The position numbers were made by a program, and so were the translations under genes. Shown here in pieces: positions 36,743-44,869 of a stretch of DNA of 64,000 nucleotides; the first letter of the stretch is position 1, and each line of letters starts with the position of its first letter. Where the stretch lies: contig OZ026603.1 of NCBI GenBank assembly GCA_964020085.1, forward strand, positions 9,954,926 through 10,018,925. The letters are read 5' to 3'. The notes under the pieces were generated by a model. The model was given only the letters and a program-made list of their open reading frames with translations, was not told where the DNA came from and did no database searches. Source of the DNA: Micromussa lordhowensis. Its lineage: Eukaryota > Cnidaria > Anthozoa > Scleractinia > Lobophylliidae.

Positions 36743-36923
36743 TTGTTTTGGCTTCATTTTTCATGTGTTTTTTCGTATAGAGATGATTCCATTTTCCATT
36801 TAATTTGTAATTGTGTCCACATGTAAGACAATACCAATCTTTGTTTTGAATGTGTTTGTTTTTGCTTTTTTGAATTGCCCGTTTTCTTGCTTCTTCAGTG
36901 AAATATTTTATTGGTCTCGCCAT
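36738..36923 (-). CDS. Small basic zinc-finger-like protein (61 residues)
   Basis: ATG at 36923, preceded on the minus strand by the AT-rich block 'ttatatataataaatatatag'. The protein is intact: a lysine/arginine-rich N-terminus (EEARKRAIQKSKNK), then WYCLTCGHNYKLNGKWNHL and TKKHMKN, giving a C-x2-C...H-x4-H arrangement like a single C2H2 finger. Function unknown; small DNA-binding or regulatory protein is a fair inference. It lies directly upstream of the polymerase gene in the same orientation. Confidence 0.65.
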   Translation of the reverse strand: MARPIKYFTEEARKRAIQKSKNKHIQNKDWYCLTCGHNYKLNGKWNHLYTKKHMKNEAKTI

Positions 36924-37044
36924 TCTATATATTTATTATATATAATTTAGTCTTATGTGAGTTCACAGCGCATCAAATCTTTGAGTCGGTTTTTGTAAAA
37001 TTTTTTGAAATTATTTGAACGGATATTTTGTTGACTATATTATA

Positions 37045-37282
37045 ATGACAACAATTACAATTGGAAACTGCGTTTATAATGTTCATCCAGTTTATGATTT
37101 ATATGCTTCAGATGAAAATGTAAATATCATACATATTATTAAAAAAGTACCAACGAAAGGTGCAAAAAATCAGCAAATATAAGACCACGAAAAAATGGCA
37201 GAACAAGGAGTTTAAATGCCTAAATTGTGATAAAACCATTAAAAACGGATCCAAATATTTTCACAATAAAAAGTGTAAATAG
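37045..37282 (+). pseudogene. HNH-endonuclease-like gene relic, internally deleted
   Basis: The plus strand opens with MTTITIGNCVYNVHPVYDLY at 37045, after 'gactatattata'. The frame stops near 37180. The remaining part in another frame, KWQNKEFKCLNCDKTIKNGS and FHNKKCK, ends at 37282 with a zinc-finger-like pair of cysteines and a histidine. As I know this family from cnidarian and phage-type HNH homing-like proteins, a central HNH domain should lie between these two ends; here they are almost adjacent, so the nuclease part is deleted. It is the only plus-strand gene in the left half of the element. Confidence 0.45.
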
Positions 37283-37385
37283 CTAGAAACAATAATATTT
37301 TTGGCTACCAATTTGCAGCAATAAACAGCATATACTGTTTCTACCTACAGTATACATGTATGTTTACACAATATATTCTTACATA
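37280..37385. repeat. Direct repeat within the Polinton, copy B
   Basis: Second copy of the repeat at 36641-36742, including 'tttttggctacc' and 'acagcatatactgt'. It fills the gap between the stop codons of the convergent HNH relic and integrase genes. Confidence 0.8.
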
Positions 37386-37388
37386 TGT

Positions 37389-38306
37389 TTATACACGTTG
37401 TAAATCCTTCATTGGGATCCAGCTATTAAATTCATCACCATATCCCTTCCACTTTACTAAAGCTTGTTTCTTCTTATAATTCCTCCGAATGACTTTATCA
37501 ATACGGAAAACATCCTGATTGACTTTTAATAATTCAGGTTCATAAAAACTCCCTTGAATATCTTCATCTCTGAGATCCTTTATTTTGTATGTGATTGGAT
37601 TAGTGTATTGGATCTTATCAACTGTGAACACTTCTTCTGTCCAATTTGGTGTATAACCCTTATCAAAAACATTCCGTTTATACTTGGATATTGGGACCTT
37701 ATCACCTATTTTAAATTTTGGCTTCTGCTTTGATGTTTCCATATCACCATATAGATTAAAGTAAACAGTTCCTTCATTCCTCTTTTCACTGGCTTTTGTG
37801 GGTGTCATTTTGATGCTTGAATGTTTGGTATTATTATACTGTTTCAATATTTTAGGTAACATATCGAGATACATTGTATTACCTTGAACTGTGAACTGTT
37901 TCCACATCTTGGTTTTAATCGTTCTATTCCATCTTTCAACTACTGATGACTTGTCTTCATTCTCAGTTGAGTACATATGTATCCCATTTTTCTCAAGCAA
38001 GTCCTTCAAGTGTTTGTTATAGAACTCTTTTCCCTTATCAACCCAAAGATATTGTGGTTTTCTACCTTCCTTGAATATTGTTTTGAATGCTTCAGCGACA
38101 GATTCACCTTTGTTATCCTTCAATGGTACAATCCAACCGTATTTACTGAAAACATCAATAATCATTAGAAGATATCGGTAACCCTTGTTCCATTTACTGA
38201 ACTGTTGCATTTCAACTAGATCACTTGCCCATATTTCATCAATATGATTTGTGATTACACGCCGCCGAGTGAAGTTACGCTTTATGGGTGTATGTAATTC
38301 ATCAGC
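37389..38306 (-). pseudogene. Polinton integrase (rve domain plus chromodomain), 5' end missing
   Basis: The frame is open from 38306 to 37389. It begins inside the catalytic core: IWASDLVEM, whose aspartate is the first catalytic residue, lies upstream of the only in-frame ATG (38210). The second aspartate is in YLWVDKGKEFY and the glutamate in SSVVERWNRT, about 33 residues later. The C-terminus is a chromodomain (VFRIDKVIRRNYKKKQALVKWKGYG...SWIP). The N-terminal zinc-binding domain is absent and a stop lies at 38307-38309, so the start has been lost and this copy should be inactive. The integrase inserts the element into host DNA; the chromodomain may steer it to marked chromatin. Confidence 0.85.
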
Positions 38307-38546
38307 TTATTTTTCTTGCCAGTTTTCTTCACTCGACGGCTTTTTCCGTTTTTTGGCTTTTTGACAACAATTCCCAATTTTGATTTGGCTGCTATAGCAT
38401 TGCGAGCTATTGCATGTCCCCATTGTCTTTCTTTCCAAGGAATGGCATCAAGAGCCTTAACCATCTTACGATCTGCATCATTCTTGCATTTCACTTGATC
38501 ACTTTTGGATTTATCTCCACAAACTGAGTAATCAACATCATGTTGC

Positions 38547-39308
38547 ATGGATTCACCAGACAACACTCTTTCGCCGGTAACTCTCAATGCTATCATGGAT
38601 ACTCTTAGTTCCCTTGGCGAAAAAATGGACAACAACTTCAAGACGCTTAGAGAGGAAATGGAAATTTTCAAGCAGGATTTAAAGGCCGAAGTCCAAGTGT
38701 TAAGAAACACTGTGTCCGAATTAGAAATGGCCGCACAAATGTCTTCGTCCAAAATTGAATCTCTTGAGGCGAGCAACAAGTCGCTGTCGATGTCACTGGC
38801 CTCTCAGGTAAAAGAAATTGCTACGCTACGAGCAGAATTAAAGAAGCAAAAAGAAAAGGTTTTACATATGGAAGAGTACTCGCGGAGAGAAAACTTAATA
38901 TTCAGAAACATCCCTGAACGCCCAAGCGAGAACTGTAGAGAGCTGATCTTCGACATCATGACCAAAGAAATGGACATAGAAACAAGTCAAATGCGTTGTC
39001 ATGCGGTACACAGGATGGGAAAATCCATTCAAGGCAGACCTCGACCGATTATTGTCAGATTTTTGTGCAGGGAAGACAAGGAGGTTGTCTTTCGAAAGAG
39101 GAATCTACTAAAAGAATCTATTCACTTCCCAGATGCGTACATAACCCTAGATTACCCGAGTGAAATCCAAGATGAGAGAGCTGTTCTAATCAAAGCGATG
39201 CTGAAAGCCCAAGCAAGCGGCACACAAGCGAAAGTCATCGGAAGAACTCTAAAAATTGGAAGTGCGAGCTACACAAGCAAGAATGTACCCAAAGAACTAT
39301 TAGAGTAA
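38547..39308 (+). CDS. L1-type ORF1 protein (coiled coil plus RRM-like region)
   Basis: 253 codons without a stop. Residues 15-115 are a heptad-like coiled coil (MDNNFKTLREEMEIFKQDLK...VLHMEEYSRR). Then comes the conserved ENLIFRNIPERPSENCRELI segment and an RNA-recognition-like region (VHRMGKSIQGRPRPIIVRFL...KRNLLKESIHFPD), closing with IGRTLKIGSASYTS. This is the layout of L1/Tx1-type ORF1p, an RNA-binding chaperone that packages LINE RNA. The apparent start codon is made by the target-site duplication, so the natural start may have been a little upstream and lost by truncation. The copy looks young, since the frame is intact. Confidence 0.8.
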   Translation: MDSPDNTLSPVTLNAIMDTLSSLGEKMDNNFKTLREEMEIFKQDLKAEVQVLRNTVSELEMAAQMSSSKIESLEASNKSLSMSLASQVKEIATLRAELKKQKEKVLHMEEYSRRENLIFRNIPERPSENCRELIFDIMTKEMDIETSQMRCHAVHRMGKSIQGRPRPIIVRFLCREDKEVVFRKRNLLKESIHFPDAYITLDYPSEIQDERAVLIKAMLKAQASGTQAKVIGRTLKIGSASYTSKNVPKELLE

Positions 39309-39833
39309 GTTTATCTTAACGATACTTGAGCTTAGTACCTTTGAAGCGGGCAAGGCAATTAGGGATGCTCTAGAGAACGCAACGCGAAAAATAATTTTGT
39401 GAGGGGAGGGAAAAGGGTAAGAAGGTCATTGTGTCAGTAAACTGCTCTCTGTTCTTTTTTTTCTTTGACAGAGAATTAGCATGATCAGGTCAAAATGGAC
39501 CTTAATTTTAGTTAGTTGGAATATTTTTCTGTTAGTATTTGTTATTCATCGTTTCAATTTAATTCTTGTTGTTTACCTTTTTAATTTCTTTCCTACAATG
39601 CTACAACGCTACATACTTGACATGAAGTGTCAACGCTGTCATCAGGGTTTTCAAATTTCTAATCAGTAGCGACTAGCATTAATTTATTTCTATATCTGTT
39701 GTAGTCCTTAAAGTGTTGTCAGTTTTCTTTTTACATGGAATTTACTTTGCTCTATGTTTCATTGTATTGTAAGAGTTTTTCTTTTAACGAATAAATAAAT
39801 AAATAACTAAAAAAAAAAAAAAAAAAAAAAAAA
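38550..39833 (+). mobile_element. LINE insertion with ORF1 only, 10-bp target duplication
   Basis: ATGTTGCATG occurs at 38540-38549 and again at 39834-39843, directly after a run of As (from about 39810). The element between holds an ORF1-type frame, then about 525 bases of non-coding tail; no ORF2 (endonuclease/reverse transcriptase) is present. The tail ends with 'ataaataaataaataac' and poly-A. It interrupts the phospholipase gene. Confidence 0.88.
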
Positions 39834-40359
39834 ATGTTGCATGCTTACAGCATCTGTTCTGCCTGTTGGCTGTTGATATATCTCAAGTATCTGACCAGTA
39901 TTGGGATCATACCTCAGTTGCTGTTCGAGAGGGTTACCAGGACCTGTATATCTGTGCCCGGGCATCACAAAACCCTTTTTGGGTGCAACCTTTAAGATGG
40001 CCTTGTGCATATCTATTGCACCACCAGTAGGCGATATCTTTTTAGACAGATTTGATGTGAAACTTTCATGGACTTGATCCAAATATTTGTTTGCAACATT
40101 TTTTATCTTCTTCTTTGCATAATCTGATTTGATGGCTTTTGCAACACCCTTTCGAGCAAGGTAAGCCCCAGAATTAGCCAAACCTTTCAAAGCAACCTCA
40201 CTAAGAGAATGACTATCATGAATATCAAACAAACTACCCCCAGCTTGTGAGGTCTCAATCAGTTTCCCTTTTCTTTGTTTAGTTCTTCTATTTTAAGTAT
40301 AATTTTTTCATAATTTTTGAGAGACTTTGCTGTCTTTGGATCCATCTTAATGTTTTTCA

Positions 40360-40665
40360 TTAGACTTTTGTTGGCCTTGCCTTTTTAATTCCGTATTGTC
40401 TGATTTGATTTTTCCTAATACACTCTATTTCAGTTCCAAGGTGTTTACCTTTGGGAACCTTAATTATTCCGCAATATGGTTTGGTTGGCGATCCTGCAAT
40501 GGCCCCACCTGTTGATTGAGATTTAACGAATTTAGTCTTTGTTATCCCACATTCAGCACAAGTGCATTTCATCATGGTTCGACCATTTTTGGCTTTGACA
40601 TATCTTTCACTGCCTGGAACACATTCAGTTTGTTTCTTCTGTTTTACACAATATGATTTTACCAT
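40360..40665 (-). CDS. Zinc-ribbon protein resembling DUF5679, copy a
   Basis: ATG at 40665, right after 'atctaaattatatatataatg' on the minus strand. The N-terminal 45 residues have paired cysteines (KSYCVKQKKQTEC...MKCTCAECGITKTKF), like the small DUF5679 zinc ribbon found in phages and large viruses; one cysteine of the usual first CxxC is replaced by glutamine (CVKQ). A 'QSTGGA' element follows, a possible protease site. The C-terminal half is basic (KVPKGKHLGTE...IRQYGIKKARPTKV). The first half and the upstream region are duplicated in the next gene. Role unknown; virion-associated DNA binding is a guess. Confidence 0.55.
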   Translation of the reverse strand: MVKSYCVKQKKQTECVPGSERYVKAKNGRTMMKCTCAECGITKTKFVKSQSTGGAIAGSPTKPYCGIIKVPKGKHLGTEIECIRKNQIRQYGIKKARPTKV

Positions 40666-40718
40666 TATATATATAATTTAGATATTTTTGAAATAATGTT
40701 TGATGAATCTTTCATTTA

Positions 40719-41054
40719 TTACTTTTTTCCTCTTCCTTTTCTGTAGTGATTTATATTGTCGGTTATCCCTTTCAATCCCTGACTTGCCAATATCTTTCCA
40801 AGAGCTGCAAAGCTAGGAGCTGGTGTAACGAAATTACTCATAACCCAAGCTGCCTTGTCAACAGCTGAAGGACCTCGACGCCTTGCAAGGGCCCCACCTG
40901 TTGATTGAGATTTGATGAATTTGGTCTTTATTATCCCACATTCAGCACAAGTGCATTTCATCATGGTTCTACCATTTTCGGCTTTGACATATCGTTCACT
41001 CCCTGGAACACATGTTTCTTCTGTTTTACGGAATATGATTTTACCATTATACAT
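40719..41054 (-). CDS. Zinc-ribbon protein resembling DUF5679, copy b
   Basis: The central cysteine block (CVPGSERYVKAENGRTMMKC) and 'QSTGGA' nearly repeat copy a, and 20 bases of upstream sequence are shared, so the two genes arose by tandem duplication. The C-terminus differs: RRRGPSAVDKAAWVMSN followed by an alanine/glycine-rich amphipathic region and KGRGKK. The ATG homologous to that of copy a is at 41047 but leads into a shifted frame, so the N-terminus here is probably damaged by a small deletion; the open frame uses the ATG at 41054. Confidence 0.5.
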   Translation of the reverse strand: MYNGKIIFRKTEETCVPGSERYVKAENGRTMMKCTCAECGIIKTKFIKSQSTGGALARRRGPSAVDKAAWVMSNFVTPAPSFAALGKILASQGLKGITDNINHYRKGRGKK

Positions 41055-41057
41055 AGG

Positions 41058-41514
41058 TTAGATATTTTTGAAATAATTTATGATGAATCTATGATTAACA
41101 CTTTTATCTGACATGTCAAATTTACAATTATGTATTGTATCAAGAATGGATCTTCCCTTCTGTCTTTCTAGTAGATAGTATAGACACCAATAACCGCATA
41201 ATACTGAATCACGTTCTTGTATCTAGCTCATCCCCCGAATATACTAATTGTTTTCCACTTGTGGTCATATATTTACTGACCTCTGCTGGCATCATTAATC
41301 CGAAAGAGTCAAAGTATTCACAAAATCTGTCGATGTTTCTATACACTACCCAATGTGTGCCAGGTCCAATATCGTCATCAAGATTGACTATTCCACATTC
41401 TTTGTTTTTCATTTGTTTTGGTAAAATATCCTTGCTGAAAACACCTCTGAAGTAACTTATACCAAGTTGTTCTATCCAATTTTTCAGATCATAGTTTGAT
41501 AATGTTTTATTTAT
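41058..41514 (-). pseudogene. Adenain-like maturation protease, frameshifted
   Basis: The frame from about 41514 carries NWIEQLGISYFRG, then GPGTHWVVY with the catalytic histidine, and FCEYFDSFG with the acidic partner. It stops at 41209. The segment with the expected catalytic cysteine (SVLCGYWCLYYLL) is in a different frame just downstream (about 41215-41160). So the protease is cut by one frameshift between the acidic residue and the cysteine. No in-frame ATG was found upstream of 41412. In adenoviruses and Polintons this C5/C48-type cysteine protease cleaves capsid and core proteins at GG-type sites; such sites are present in several proteins here. Confidence 0.82.
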
Positions 41515-42341
41515 AAAATGGCTCCGATTAATGAATGTCGTTGCATGGACTGTTTTTGCCTAGTAGAAGACCTTTTCCCTTCTTTTTTGGAGCTTTTTTT
41601 TATACCAAGACCGATTGGGTCTTTCCAACTACCAATAAACGGTGGAGGTTGATATGGCATCATCATTGATTTATTTTTACCTTTTCCTTTTTTCGGGGGA
41701 ACGTATACAGGTATTGATCTTCTTGGTCTTGAATGTTCAACATGCAAACCGCGGCCAGTTAAAGCATTCAGCAGCATTGGAATCCCAATACTTGCTAAAA
41801 GTGTGCCCAAAAAGCCTCCAGACTGCTTTGATGATGGTTTTATGATAACGCCTGAACCTGATTGAAGAGCATCTAATATGTCCCTCTTTTGTTTTGCGGT
41901 TAGAAGATGCTTGTTTGCGATGAGTTTGTCAATTTTGTTTTGTGGAATGAGGAAACCTCCTCTCTGTACCTCATTTCCAGCTATTTTCTTGACAATTTGG
42001 CTTGCGCCTTCACTGGTCAACCCTCCCAAAGCTGATAATCCCAAGGTTTTCGCAATGGTTGGTCCGAATGTACGTCCGAGGGCTAGTATAGAAGTCAATA
42101 AATTGCCTCCGACTTGTTTTCTAATATTTGTCTTGGGCAACTTGATATCCATACCTTTATTCTCTTTTTGATTTTTTTCCAATCTCTTCTTCACTGTCGC
42201 GGGTACGAGTAGAGTGTCACTACCACTGAGAGAGTCATAAGTTAGTCTTATTACAATGGTTTCTCTTTTTCGATAAGCGTGGCTGATATTCTTTTTCTGA
42301 TTATCTGATAAATTCACTTTTATTTCAAAAAGCTGAGTCAT
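41511..42341 (-). CDS. pX/pVI-like virion core protein (276 residues), intact
   Basis: ATG at 42341 and open to 41511. Residues 1-80 are charged. Then two or three hydrophobic, glycine-rich amphipathic segments each follow a GG site: QVGGNLLTSILALGRTFG, QRGGFLIPQNK and QSGGFLGTLLASIGIPMLLN. The C-terminal 80 residues are very basic (RPRRSIPVYVPPKKGKGKNK...KKSSKKEGKR). This resembles the adenovirus mu/pX and pVI type of core and membrane-lytic proteins, and it lies next to the protease and the major capsid gene as expected. The repeated GG sites fit cleavage by the element's protease. No lesion is seen. Confidence 0.65.
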   Translation of the reverse strand: MTQLFEIKVNLSDNQKKNISHAYRKRETIVIRLTYDSLSGSDTLLVPATVKKRLEKNQKENKGMDIKLPKTNIRKQVGGNLLTSILALGRTFGPTIAKTLGLSALGGLTSEGASQIVKKIAGNEVQRGGFLIPQNKIDKLIANKHLLTAKQKRDILDALQSGSGVIIKPSSKQSGGFLGTLLASIGIPMLLNALTGRGLHVEHSRPRRSIPVYVPPKKGKGKNKSMMMPYQPPPFIGSWKDPIGLGIKKSSKKEGKRSSTRQKQSMQRHSLIGAIL

Positions 42342-42410
42342 TTCTCGTATATAATATATGTTATATAATTTTCTAATTATTGAACATATTCAATCATTGT
42401 GATTCATTTT

Positions 42411-43688
42411 TCACATGGACCTTAGGACTAATTTCCCATCAGTCTTTCTCATTTCAACATCCTGTTCATAAAGGACAAGTGCATAAACCGAGTATTCTGT
42501 AGTGGTAGAACCACTTAGTGTATATTTGAAAGTCAGTTTGGTCATGCCATCTTTGATATCCATTGGTTGTTTTGTTAAATCAAAGTAAATAAATGGAAAA
42601 ATGGTACTGAAGTTCGACCTATTAAGGAGAGTATCACCAGCATAATCACTGTTAGCATGAACGTACTTCAGAACATCTCGGAATACACGTGATGGTGATT
42701 CATGTGGACTGTAATGAACCTCTGGATATTCTCTTCCATTTCCAACTTCGAGATAGCAACTGTGTAATGTTCTAGGATTAGTAGAGACACTGAAAGTGTT
42801 ATACAAGAATTTATTAGTTGTTTGTGATTCAATATTTGCATCATTGTTTATGAAAACAAAAACATGTCTGGGTTTGTTAATTGCTGTTGAAATACGGAAG
42901 TAAGCTGTCTGCTGTTTTGTTGAATTACCTCTCTCAACCAATTCACGAAGATAGGTCCATTTTCTTGTATTTGCTTATGTACAGTGACTTTCCACCTGCA
43001 TTAAAAACAATATCAACTGAAATTTAGTAAGGACCACAAGACAATCTGCTCCTGCTTGCCAGATAAGGTCGGCGTCACTCTCAAGATCTATTCTCAACTC
43101 AATTCGAGAATTCGGAAGAAGTTCACCATGAAGGCTCTCAAAAAAGCCATACCGATTGAGTGGTATTTCTGCATTCACTATAGCACCACCATTTAGTAGC
43201 AATTTTCTAGCAGCAAAACCTGAATTGTAAGTTGCCGCTTGAGCTGCGTCTCTTCTTTCTTCAGCATGTCTATTCTTATCAATATAAAAGAATTCATTGG
43301 TACCCTGACTCACTGAATAACCTTGGGAATATTCAAGTGAGTTTTTGACATTTGTTGCTTGGTTAGCTTACGAACAGTCATAAACATCAACACCATTCAT
43401 CTTAACATTCAATTTTTTGATAAGAGAATATCCTGAATTGACTATCCCATTATGATCATCAGCAGCGACATTAGTTCCATCAGCTAGCTTCTCTAAAGTA
43501 ATATTTACATTGAATCTAGCGTGATACCAATCAAAAGGAGTTGATTCTCCACTATTATCAACAACAAAACGATGATTAGTTTTTGTTTGATGAGCATTGT
43601 TCGCGACATTCACATTCAATGCTGTTTCAAGTTCAAAAAGGACATCTTCATACCTTTCTATAAGCTTTGAGTTTCGATAATTTGTCAT
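42411..43688 (-). pseudogene. Polinton major capsid protein (double jelly-roll type), two lesions
   Basis: ATG at 43688, preceded by 'atctaacatataatat'. The first 106 codons (residues with FDWYHARFNVNITLEKL and GYSLIKKLNVKMNGVDVYD) end at a TAA (43370-43368), but the frame continues directly with NEFFYIDKNRHAEERRDAAQ, a GGA site, and NRYGFFESLHGELLPNSRIE to about 42975. A frameshift there moves the last 190 residues (KPRHVFVFINNDANIE, YPEVHYSPHESPS) to another frame ending at 42411. Total about 425 residues. The order and position beside the minor capsid and protease genes match the major capsid protein of Polintons, which have predicted double jelly-roll folds. The assignment is by motif memory and context. 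Confidence 0.72.
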
Positions 43689-43698
43689 ATATTATATG

Positions 43699-44079
43699 TT
43701 AGATAAAATTCCTTCTTCTAAGTTTTCCACCTGAAAGTATCTGATTCACTCTATCAATTACCTCCTGAGGAGTTAATTCTTTTGGTTTTGACAAGCTTGG
43801 TGGGATTGATATATTTGGTTCAATCTGAACTGATGGAGTTGTTGTTTTATTCTTGCTTAGAAGCTCAACTATTTTATCACCAGCCTTCTTACCAGCATAT
43901 TCACCAGTTGTTATAGCCGCCTTTTTTGCTGCACTTTTGGCTAGTTTCTTTGCAGTTCTTCCAAAGATTTTCCTTCCAACTGCTTTGAAAACATTGCTTA
44001 TACCTTCACCGTATATATGTTTTGTCACATACATATCTATGTCTGGATCATAACATTTTCTGAATTCACACTGTCTCAT
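43699..44079 (-). CDS. Small virion-type protein with alanine/lysine-rich amphipathic helix
   Basis: ATG at 44079, 126 codons, intact. The middle is an amphipathic lysine-alanine helix (AKKLAKSAAKKAAITTGEY), like membrane-active minor virion proteins. Near the C-terminus is a QILSGGKLRRR site that fits the GG cleavage pattern and would release a basic tail. Lies between the major and minor capsid genes. Function is an inference from context and composition. Confidence 0.55.
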   Translation of the reverse strand: MRQCEFRKCYDPDIDMYVTKHIYGEGISNVFKAVGRKIFGRTAKKLAKSAAKKAAITTGEYAGKKAGDKIVELLSKNKTTTPSVQIEPNISIPPSLSKPKELTPQEVIDRVNQILSGGKLRRRNFI

Positions 44080-44095
44080 ATATTATAATGTTACA

Positions 44096-44863
44096 TTATA
44101 TATCTGTTGATCGAAGAAACAGTTCAATGTACCAATCTATCCCATTCAAATCAATTGGAGTCCCAGATGAATCAGTAACATAAAACCGCATTGAAGATAC
44201 TGGACTATATGCAAGAAAACGAGGTTTGTAAGTAAATGGAAGGGATCTAACAAGATTTTCAACGGGAATAACAGCTACTGTGCTTGAAGATTCACCATCG
44301 GTGATGCTGTCTGTTACTTTATCACAGTTGATATGTATTTCATCTACTCCTCTTGTGATATTAGGGAGATTTGTTCCATACTCTGTTTTTGCACCTTTTT
44401 TCCAATCTATACCAATCAATTTTATGAAATCCAAGTTTCTGAGATCCACATAAAAATTCTCATCTAATTCAATAAGCATCCGGTAATTGGATAAAACAAA
44501 ATACAGATCGATGCCATACTCTTTTTTATCATCATCATCATCATCCTTAACTAAATGTCCTTTATCTTTCATGTATTTTTTGATATATGAATCAATATCA
44601 TCATAACTGTACATCCCATCAATGAATGTGATTGTTTCCCAATCTGCAGCTTTATTATGACTGTATTTCATTTGATTATTTCCATATGATTGTCTGATAT
44701 TATACCAGCTGTAAGGCATGGATATTGTTCTAACAGCAAGTTCATGCTTCATGTCATAAGATAGTTTAATGGGCTCGTTGAATTTGGTGGTGAAATCGTG
44801 ACTCAAACTTACACCAGTCTTTTGTCTATTTTTTGATGAAAATCGCAATAAGAATTCACTCAT
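44096..44863 (-). CDS. Polinton minor capsid (penton-like) protein, intact
   Basis: ATG at 44863 and 255 codons without a break. The start FLLRFSSKNRQ, then KLSYDMKHELAVRTISMPYSW and a beta-rich body with DLRNLDFIKLIGID and the C-terminal MRFYVTDSSGTPIDLNG are typical of the single jelly-roll penton proteins of Polintons. An acidic insertion (DDDDDDKK) lies near residue 110. Together with the major capsid protein it would form the vertices of an icosahedral shell. Best preserved capsid gene of this copy. Confidence 0.72.
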   Translation of the reverse strand: MSEFLLRFSSKNRQKTGVSLSHDFTTKFNEPIKLSYDMKHELAVRTISMPYSWYNIRQSYGNNQMKYSHNKAADWETITFIDGMYSYDDIDSYIKKYMKDKGHLVKDDDDDDKKEYGIDLYFVLSNYRMLIELDENFYVDLRNLDFIKLIGIDWKKGAKTEYGTNLPNITRGVDEIHINCDKVTDSITDGESSSTVAVIPVENLVRSLPFTYKPRFLAYSPVSSMRFYVTDSSGTPIDLNGIDWYIELFLRSTDI

Positions 44864-44869
44864 ATATTA

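Larger units (their letters stand above)
38282..40345 (-). pseudogene. Parvovirus-VP1-like phospholipase A2 protein, split by a LINE
   Basis: The gene probably starts at the ATG at 40345, shifts frame near 40275, and runs to about 39834. There the calcium-loop-like motif (GHRYTGPGNPLE) is followed by PTGRTDAVS and the frame enters the poly-A of a LINE. On the other side of the insertion (38549 downward) the catalytic H-D-x-x-Y motif (HDVDYS) appears, with a basic tail to the stop at 38282. These are the two halves of a group-XIII-type phospholipase A2 as in parvovirus VP1, where it opens endosomes during entry. A 'PTGGA' site precedes the domain and could be cut by the element's protease. The C-terminal end overlaps the integrase frame. 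Confidence 0.7.

Noticed and set aside
37389..38306. Integrase read as part of an LTR retrovirus or Gypsy element
   Set aside because: No gag, reverse transcriptase or LTR lies near it, while polymerase B, capsid and packaging genes do. The chromodomain-bearing integrase is expected in Polintons.
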